This document shows, one piece after another, positions 5,770-10,761 of a DNA stretch of 10,761 nucleotides. Each line of letters opens with the position of its first letter. Positions within the stretch are counted from its first letter, which is position 1. The position numbers were made by a program, and so were the translations under genes. The notes under the pieces were generated by a model that saw nothing but the letters and a program-made list of their open reading frames with translations, did no database searches and was not told the origin of the DNA. The stretch comes from Planctomycetota bacterium. Lineage in GTDB: Bacteria > Planctomycetota > Phycisphaerae > WQYP01 > JAJZKY01. The stretch lies in assembly GCA_021803885.1 (NCBI GenBank), contig JAJZKY010000101.1, positions 1-10,761 on the forward strand, given 5' to 3'.

Positions 5770-7215
5770 ATGACTGATAATCCAGGTGGCCGCAACTTTG
5801 ATCTAAATATTGAGAAGGTGCTGGAAGGCTGGGACACTTGCCACGCCGTTCGTGAGGTCATTGCGAACGCTCTTGATGAGCAAGCGCTTACCCAGACAGC
5901 AGAAGTACAGATCAGCCGAGGTTCTGATGGTACGTGGCATTTCCGCGATTTTGGGCGTGGCTTGAGATACGAACATCTAACCCAAAACGAAAACGAAGAA
6001 AAGCTAAAGAATCCCGGCACGGTCATAGGGAAATTTGGCGTGGGATTGAAAGACGCGCTCGCAACCTTCAACCGGCACAATGTAACCATCCGCATCCGTT
6101 CCCGATGGGGCGAGATCACTCTTGGCCAAATTCCAAAATCGGGCTTTACCGATGTAATTACTCTCCATGCTGTTGTCCATCCTGCTCAAGACAGTGCCAT
6201 GCTCGGCACTGATGTGATTTTGCGAGGTGTATCTGACGAGGACATAGCGAGAGCCAAGAGTTTCTTTTTGAAGTTCTCAGATGAGCCGGTCTTGGATGAC
6301 ACTCCCTATGGGCAGATATTGCAGCGGAATCCCGCCCGCAATGCTCGTATCTATGTCACCGGAATGCTTGTCGCGGAAGAGGAGAACTTCGCCTTCTCGT
6401 TCAACATCACATCTCTGACCGCTGCGATGCGTAAAGCTCTTAATCGTGAACGAACCAACGTAGGCCGGACCGCATACAGTGAGCGCGTTAAACAAATGCT
6501 TTTGGCGTCCAAGTCGATGGCTGTTGCTAATACCCTTGTTAACGAGTTGATGAAGATCGAAAGCGGGACCAATCGAGATGAAGTGAAATGGACAGACATC
6601 GCAGTACATGCATCTCAAGCCCTCAATGCCTCCAGTGAAGTTGTCTTTGTGACAGCTAATGATCTGATTTCCCATACGGACGCTATTGATCACGCTCAGG
6701 CGGACGGACTGAAGATTATTACGCTGCCCGAAAACATCAAGGCTTCACTTGGCGGGATCAGCGACATTCAAGGAAATCCTGTGCGCGATCTCTCTGTCTA
6801 CCAGGCGCAGCGCGAAGAGAGCTTTCAGTTCAAGTTCATTCCGTATGCATCGCTCACCAAGCCTGAACGGAACGTCTTTGATCAATGGCAAACGATTGCT
6901 GGGTTTGTCGGTGGCTTACCGAGCAGAGTGCGAGAAGTAAGAATCTCTGAAACGATGCGTCCTGATTTTCTCACCTCAAATGAAGCGGTGGGCCTCTGGG
7001 ATCCCGCATCATCGAGTATCGTGATAAAGCGCACACAGCTTGCTGCATTTTCGTCTTTTGCCGGAACGCTTCTTCACGAGATAGCTCACGCGAGAAGTGG
7101 TTATGGAGATGTTACGCGCGATTTCGAATCCGAGCTTACGAGAATGCTTGGGATTATTGCTGCCGCCCACCTCTCGCCAGCAAAGGGGCCTTTCTCCAAA
7201 TGGTTCGGCGTCTAG
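5770..7215 (+). CDS. GHKL (Hsp90/MutL-like) ATPase with C-terminal HExxH metallopeptidase-like motif
   Basis: A 481-residue cytoplasmic protein with no signal peptide or membrane segment. The N-terminal 100 residues carry the Bergerat ATP-binding motifs of the GHKL superfamily: N-box REVIANALDEQ (Glu29, Asn33, Asp36), G1 box DFGRGL (Asp60-x-Gly62-x-Gly64), and G2 box IGKFGVGLKDA (Gly87 to Lys94). A middle region (about 110-260) may correspond to a transducer-like domain; it includes the basic stretch MRKALNRERTNVGR. Near the end, LLHEIAHARSGYGD places HExxH at 436-440, with a possible third zinc ligand at Glu453 or Glu455 in DFESEL, the layout of a gluzincin-like peptidase. ATPase and protease-like motifs in one polypeptide suggest an ATP-gated protease or a chaperone-like switch. 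It has its own promoter and strong Shine-Dalgarno, stands alone, and adjoins IS3 debris. Sampled lines look less GC-rich (about 47%) than the following S10 gene. Motifs are certain; function is unknown and a defence role is only inference. Confidence 0.85.
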   Translation: MTDNPGGRNFDLNIEKVLEGWDTCHAVREVIANALDEQALTQTAEVQISRGSDGTWHFRDFGRGLRYEHLTQNENEEKLKNPGTVIGKFGVGLKDALATFNRHNVTIRIRSRWGEITLGQIPKSGFTDVITLHAVVHPAQDSAMLGTDVILRGVSDEDIARAKSFFLKFSDEPVLDDTPYGQILQRNPARNARIYVTGMLVAEEENFAFSFNITSLTAAMRKALNRERTNVGRTAYSERVKQMLLASKSMAVANTLVNELMKIESGTNRDEVKWTDIAVHASQALNASSEVVFVTANDLISHTDAIDHAQADGLKIITLPENIKASLGGISDIQGNPVRDLSVYQAQREESFQFKFIPYASLTKPERNVFDQWQTIAGFVGGLPSRVREVRISETMRPDFLTSNEAVGLWDPASSSIVIKRTQLAAFSSFAGTLLHEIAHARSGYGDVTRDFESELTRMLGIIAAAHLSPAKGPFSKWFGV

Positions 7216-7346
7216 AAATATCGAGAGATGCATTTGTATTCTGCGCAACACTGTTTGCCCAGCCCGCAAGAGAAGCTCGTTTGGAGCGTTCCGCACCGCA
7301 TAACTACTGCAAACGATGCAGTTTTCTACCGGCAGATACCCAGTTC

Positions 7347-7370
7347 GAGGAAAAGATGCGTCTTTTTCTC
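7347..7370 (+). terminator. Possible hairpin terminator after the GHKL gene
   Basis: A 10-bp stem (GAGGAAAAGA paired with TCTTTTTCTC, one G-T wobble) closes a TGCG loop. The right arm and following bases are T-rich. It lies about 130 bases after the GHKL stop and 50 before the S10 start, so it may end the upstream transcript. The stem is A/T-rich and the position is far from the stop, so the call is tentative; it could also sit in the S10 leader. Confidence 0.35.
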
Positions 7371-7418
7371 TTCATAATTCGTCAGAGCGATAAATTCCTT
7401 TGGAGGCCATGAACCAAA

Positions 7419-8975
7419 ATGCCAGTGAAGTCCAGATATTTTGCTTTCGTATGTCTGTCCGTTCTGTTAGCGGGCATCGTCGGTATGGCACAGAATGGCA
7501 AATCCGATGCGGCCAAAAATGCACCGCCCTCTGCCGACTCCAGCAAACCTGCGCCTTTACCGCCAGAGCGGAGCTCGGTGACGCGTCACACGCTGGAGCT
7601 GAATGGCCAGACCATTCATTACACTGCCACGGCGGGCACCCTGATTGTTCGCGATGCGCACGACAAGCCATACGGCAGCTTCTTTTATGTCGCCTATACC
7701 CAGGATGACGCAGTGCCGAAGGCGCGTCCGGTAACCTTCCTGTATAATGGCGGTCCGGGGTCATCCAGTATGTGGCTGCACATGGGATCGTTTGGACCAG
7801 TGCGCATTGAAACGGACAGCCCTCAGGCAACTTCGCCCGCACCTTACCATCTGGTGCCGAATCCATACAGTCTGCTCGACAAAACGGACCTGGTATTTAT
7901 CGACGCCATGGGAACAGGGTTTTCCAGGCCCGTCGCCATGGGAACGCTCAAGGAGTTTCTGGGCGTCGATCAGGATGTGCTGGCCTTCAATCGTTTCATC
8001 GCACGATACATTACCGTGAACCAGCGATGGAATTCGCCGAAGTTTCTGATCGGCGAGTCCTATGGCGCGACGCGCTCGGCGGCGTTGTCCTATTCGCTGG
8101 AGAAAAGCGGAATTGCACTCAACGGCGTGGTCCTGGTGTCGTCGAACCTGAACCACAATGGGCACGCGCCCGGCCTCGACGATGAGTACATCAACGGCTT
8201 GCCGTCCTACGCTGCGATTGCCTGGTATCACGATAAATTGGCCAATAAACCGTCCGACCTGAAATCTTTTCTGGCGCAAGTCCGCATCTATGCTCGCGGG
8301 CCTTATGCCGAAGCTTTGGCGCAAGGGCAAAATCTGAGCGCTGCAGAAGAGGATCAGGTCGCTCAGAAACTAAACGAGATGACGGGGTTGAGCGTGCAGT
8401 ATCTGAAAGAATCGAACCTGCGCGTTCCAGCGTCGGATTTTCGCAAGGAACTGATGCGCGACGAACGACGCACGCTGGGCCGTTATGACGCTCGCTTTGA
8501 AGGTATCGATATGGATGCGGCGGGCGAGGTGCCCACCTACGATCCATCGAGCACGGGGATCACCGGGGCGTTTGTCGCCGCCTTTCAGAGCTACCTGGCG
8601 GATGAACTGAAATACACCACGGACGATACTTACCATGTGACGGCGCACGGCCCCGACTTTCAATGGGACTGGAAGCATACGCCGCCGGACGGCAACGGGC
8701 GCGAGCTAGTGCCCGACGTAGCTCTGGACTTAGGAGCGGCCATGCGGCAGAATCCGCATTTGAAGCTTTTCTCCGCCAATGGTTATTTTGACCTGGCAAC
8801 GCCATTCTTTCAGACCGAGTACGACATTGCCCACATGGAACTGGATCCCACCCTGCGCAAGAACATCCGGTTCGGCTACTATCCCTCCGGCCATATGATT
8901 TATCTGAATGTAGACGCTCTGAAGCAATTGAAGGGAGATCTAGCGCAGTTCTACTCCGCTGCCGTGACGCAATAA
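7419..8975 (+). CDS. Secreted serine carboxypeptidase-like protein, peptidase family S10
   Basis: A 518-residue protein with a signal peptide (residues 1-24, basic start, hydrophobic FAFVCLSVLLAGIVG, probable cut after GMA) and a Pro/Ala/Ser-rich linker to about residue 50. The mature part has the S10 landmarks: substrate-binding NGGPGSSS (110-117), nucleophile elbow GESYGA with Ser214, catalytic Asp458 in NGYFDLATPF, and His492 in YPSGHMIY. All three triad residues are present at normal spacing. S10 enzymes remove C-terminal amino acids at acidic pH; such bacterial members are probably periplasmic or secreted scavengers of peptides, though acyltransferase relatives exist. The ATG at 7419 has GGAGG at 7402-7406, a rather long 12-base gap, but it gives a complete signal peptide; the ATG at 7409 is out of frame. 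It is monocistronic and converges on the nitrilase gene. Confidence 0.92.
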   Translation: MPVKSRYFAFVCLSVLLAGIVGMAQNGKSDAAKNAPPSADSSKPAPLPPERSSVTRHTLELNGQTIHYTATAGTLIVRDAHDKPYGSFFYVAYTQDDAVPKARPVTFLYNGGPGSSSMWLHMGSFGPVRIETDSPQATSPAPYHLVPNPYSLLDKTDLVFIDAMGTGFSRPVAMGTLKEFLGVDQDVLAFNRFIARYITVNQRWNSPKFLIGESYGATRSAALSYSLEKSGIALNGVVLVSSNLNHNGHAPGLDDEYINGLPSYAAIAWYHDKLANKPSDLKSFLAQVRIYARGPYAEALAQGQNLSAAEEDQVAQKLNEMTGLSVQYLKESNLRVPASDFRKELMRDERRTLGRYDARFEGIDMDAAGEVPTYDPSSTGITGAFVAAFQSYLADELKYTTDDTYHVTAHGPDFQWDWKHTPPDGNGRELVPDVALDLGAAMRQNPHLKLFSANGYFDLATPFFQTEYDIAHMELDPTLRKNIRFGYYPSGHMIYLNVDALKQLKGDLAQFYSAAVTQ

Positions 8976-9016
8976 CCACGCGCGCTCGTGTACTGAGGGA
9001 TTTTGAATCAAAGGGG

Positions 9017-9049
9017 AGAATCCTCGACTGGCCCCTCAGAGAGGATTCT
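9017..9049. terminator. Hairpin between convergent S10 and nitrilase genes
   Basis: A perfect 9-bp inverted repeat, AGAATCCTC at 9017-9025 and GAGGATTCT at 9041-9049, with a 15-base loop. The right arm lies inside the last codons of the nitrilase gene, whose stop is at 9036-9038 within the loop. Read leftward, the stem is followed by CCCCTTTGATT, a weak T tract; read rightward there is none. It is placed where a shared terminator of two convergent genes would be expected. Confidence 0.45.
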
Positions 9050-9974
9050 TCTCGAAGGCGACGGCCTGTTTGGGATTTTCATCGACTAGTAGGCGGAACA
9101 CGTCGGCACGAGCGTAATGGCCGACAGCATCGAAATCGTACTTCCCACGCACAACTTCCTTCATATCCAATTCCGCGGTCAGCACGCCTTCACCATCCCG
9201 CAGGGGACCGGCCAGCACCGTTCCCATCGGTGACACGATCACGCTGCCGCCCTTGATCAACACTGTGGCCGGATCATTGCCCTGGATGGCGCGATAGTCC
9301 TCTGGGCAGTCGGAGCGAAGCAGGTATTGGCAGGCGCTCAAAACAAAGCATCGTCCTTCCACCGCGATATGTTGCATAGTCGCTTGCCAGCGGTCTCTGT
9401 CGTCCACCGTAGGAGCACACCACAGATTCACACCCTTTGCGTACATGGCGGTGCGAAACAAAGGCATGTAATTCTCCCAGCAGATGGCCGCTCCTATGGT
9501 CCCAAAAGGCGTTTGGATGGCGGGTAGCGTAGAACCGTCTCCGGTCCCCCAGATGAGCCGTTCGGAGCCGGTAGGCATCAATTTTCTGTGCTTTCCTCGC
9601 AAGCTGCCATCGGCGCCGAAGAACAAGGCCGTGCAATACAGAGTCCCACCGGCCTTTTCGATTATGCCCAGAACCAGTTCGATGCCATGCCGAGCGGCTA
9701 CATTGCCCACCTGGACGATTTCATCTCCAGCCAGCGGAATCGCTGCTTCGTAGTAGCGGCGAAACTCTTCGCGTCCTTCCTCGGACCGCGACCCCACGTG
9801 AGCGCCGAAACCAAGCCCCTTAGGGTAGCCTCCCAGAAATGCTTCCGGAAAGACGACCAGCTTTGCTCCGGCGCTTGCGGCCTCCTGGCAATAGGCCTCG
9901 ATCTTTTCCAGTGTCCGCTTGGTGTCGAAAACAGGCGTGCCAGCCTGTACGACTGCGGCGATTACTTTGTCCAC
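9036..9974 (-). CDS. Nitrilase-family carbon-nitrogen hydrolase
   Basis: A 312-residue cytoplasmic enzyme, normal length for true nitrilases (branch 1 of the nitrilase superfamily), which convert R-CN to the carboxylic acid and ammonia. The catalytic triad is visible: Glu44 in VVFPEAFLGGYPKG, Lys131 in KHRKLMPTGSERLIWG, and Cys165 in AAICWENYMPL. The GGYPKG and the HRKLMPT-ERxxWGxGDGS wording resemble the aliphatic/aryl nitrilase group rather than amidases or NAD synthetase domains. I chose the GTG at 9974 because it directly precedes the conserved start DKVIAAVVQAGTPVFD and has GGAG at suitable spacing. An open frame continues upstream to 10262, but that extension overlaps the esterase gene and has no nitrilase character. 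The gene begins 28 bp after the esterase stop, so the two probably form one transcript. The natural substrate cannot be told. Confidence 0.92.
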   Translation of the reverse strand: MDKVIAAVVQAGTPVFDTKRTLEKIEAYCQEAASAGAKLVVFPEAFLGGYPKGLGFGAHVGSRSEEGREEFRRYYEAAIPLAGDEIVQVGNVAARHGIELVLGIIEKAGGTLYCTALFFGADGSLRGKHRKLMPTGSERLIWGTGDGSTLPAIQTPFGTIGAAICWENYMPLFRTAMYAKGVNLWCAPTVDDRDRWQATMQHIAVEGRCFVLSACQYLLRSDCPEDYRAIQGNDPATVLIKGGSVIVSPMGTVLAGPLRDGEGVLTAELDMKEVVRGKYDFDAVGHYARADVFRLLVDENPKQAVAFEKNPL

Positions 9975-9979
9975 CTTGG

Positions 9980-9983
9980 CTCC
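9980..9983 (-). promoter_or_regulatory. Ribosome binding site supporting a GTG start for the nitrilase
   Basis: On the minus strand GGAG lies five bases before GTG at 9974-9972. A nearby ATG overlapping the site is in a different frame and reaches a stop after seven codons, so GTG is the likely start. Confidence 0.6.
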
Positions 9984-10002
9984 ATCCTTGTTCTCCCGTC
10001 GG

Positions 10003-10761
10003 CTATTTTGATTGAAACAGCAATGGAGCAAAATGCACCAGATTATTGCGCCATACCATCCAGGTGTGCATTCCTGGCGTTTCGATCGACATGACGGGAA
10101 CGTGTTGCGATTTGATCCAGGCGACCAGCCTTCGGTTACTTGCAATGAGGCCATCCTCGGTTCCGCAGGATATCCACAGCAGGTGCAGAGGAGCGGCGCT
10201 TGTTCCGGAGCTGCTCTCTTTTGCACTCGCCCCTTGTACGAGCAAAGGAAATTCCGCGGCATAGTTCGGGCGCACCCCGCCGGGACTGAAGGCGCCGACC
10301 CAGCCGAAGGTGTTGAGATGATTCAGCCCAGTCAAAAGCGTCTCGGCACCGCCCATGGACTGGCCGGCGATTGCGCGGTCCTTGCGGTCTTGCAAGACAA
10401 GATACATCGATTCAACCTGCGGTATCACCTCCTTCAGCAAGCTCTGGGTGAAAAGGTCGTAGTTGCGCTGCCAAAGGGCAGGGCCACGAAGGGCAGGCCC
10501 ATTTTCGGAGACGATCTCCGGCACGCCATCCCCGAACGGCATAACAACGATCATGGGTCTGGCCTTGCCCTGCGCGATCAGGTTGTCAAGGATGAAGTTG
10601 GCCCTGCCTACCAGGGTCCAACTGCTCGCGTTGAAGGCGAATCCGTGCAGCAGATAGAGCACGGGATAGCGCTTGCGGCCTCTCGGATCGTAACCGGGCG
10701 GCGTGTACACGAGGAAATCCCGCTGGTCGCCGATGATGCCGGAGCCTGTGCGTTTGCGTAA
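10003..10761 (-). CDS. Esterase of the alpha/beta-hydrolase fold (feruloyl-esterase/esterase-D-like), partial
   Basis: The 5' end is outside the window; 252 residues are visible, entering in frame at base 10761. The visible part starts before FLVYTPPGYD and continues YPVLYLLHGFAFNASSW (HG oxyanion motif), a nucleophile elbow GQSMGG (Ser codon at 10357-10359), an Asp in CGTEDGL (codon 10153-10155) and a His in PGMHTWMVWR (codon 10066-10068). These are the signatures of the putative esterase family that includes feruloyl and acetyl-xylan esterase-like enzymes and S-formylglutathione hydrolase relatives. Many relatives are exported, but the N-terminus is not visible. A GTG at 10710 is inside the conserved YTPPGYD strand and is not the real start. 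It is followed 28 bp later by the nitrilase, suggesting co-expression. The substrate is unknown; ester-linked plant or xenobiotic compounds are possible. Confidence 0.88.
   Translation of the reverse strand, partial: LRKRTGSGIIGDQRDFLVYTPPGYDPRGRKRYPVLYLLHGFAFNASSWTLVGRANFILDNLIAQGKARPMIVVMPFGDGVPEIVSENGPALRGPALWQRNYDLFTQSLLKEVIPQVESMYLVLQDRKDRAIAGQSMGGAETLLTGLNHLNTFGWVGAFSPGGVRPNYAAEFPLLVQGASAKESSSGTSAAPLHLLWISCGTEDGLIASNRRLVAWIKSQHVPVMSIETPGMHTWMVWRNNLVHFAPLLFQSK

Noticed and set aside
9975..10262. N-terminal extension of the nitrilase by 96 residues
   Set aside because: It overlaps the esterase coding sequence, is rich in Cys and Ser without nitrilase character, and a GTG with a ribosome site precedes the conserved domain.
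10012..10761. Rightward open frame of 249 codons
   Set aside because: It is antisense to the esterase, which has all catalytic motifs; the + strand translation is low-complexity shadow.
1..10761. CRISPR array, tRNA or rRNA genes
   Set aside because: No regularly spaced direct repeats and no cloverleaf or ribosomal RNA signature was found on reading both strands by eye.

Overview
The window looks like bacterial chromosome with mixed accessory content. The DNA is moderately GC-rich, genes are tightly packed on both strands, and Shine-Dalgarno sequences are clear. The mix of products (secreted S10 serine carboxypeptidase, LolA-like periplasmic protein with a LolD/MacB-type ATPase, acyl reductase plus adenylating enzyme, nitrilase plus esterase) suggests a Gram-negative soil-type bacterium. 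Acidobacteriota (Terriglobia) is my best guess from gene style; it is inference, since there is no rRNA or marker gene here.

Left part (1-3311): the tail of an SDR/acyl-reductase-like protein is translationally coupled (ATGA overlap) to a class I acyl-adenylating enzyme. These genes run rightward and probably act together on a fatty-acyl or related carboxylate. They meet, tail to tail with a 10-bp overlap, a leftward two-gene unit: an ABC-transporter ATPase of the LolD/MacB type followed (4-bp overlap) by an exported LolA-like protein. The membrane permease such an ATPase needs is not in the window.

Middle part (3312-5754): a broken region. Two degenerate C-terminal pieces of IS3-family transposases, from two different subgroups and both on the + strand (about 3615-3990 and 5216-5611), bracket an intact membrane-anchored alpha/beta hydrolase (4161-5210).

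Next (5770-7215) is a stand-alone gene with its own good promoter and ribosome binding site. It encodes a GHKL (Hsp90/MutL-type) ATPase fold at the N-terminus and a HExxH zinc-metallopeptidase-like motif at the C-terminus. It sits directly beside the transposase debris and looks horizontally acquired. It is the strongest candidate here for an uncharacterised system, possibly defence or stress related, but no partner gene is visible.

Right part (7419-10761): a secreted S10 serine carboxypeptidase (+) converges on a leftward pair, a carboxylesterase-type alpha/beta hydrolase (cut by the window edge) followed 28 bp later by a nitrilase. A hairpin at 9017-9049 between the convergent units could serve as a shared terminator. 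No rRNA, tRNA, CRISPR array or complete insertion sequence was seen.
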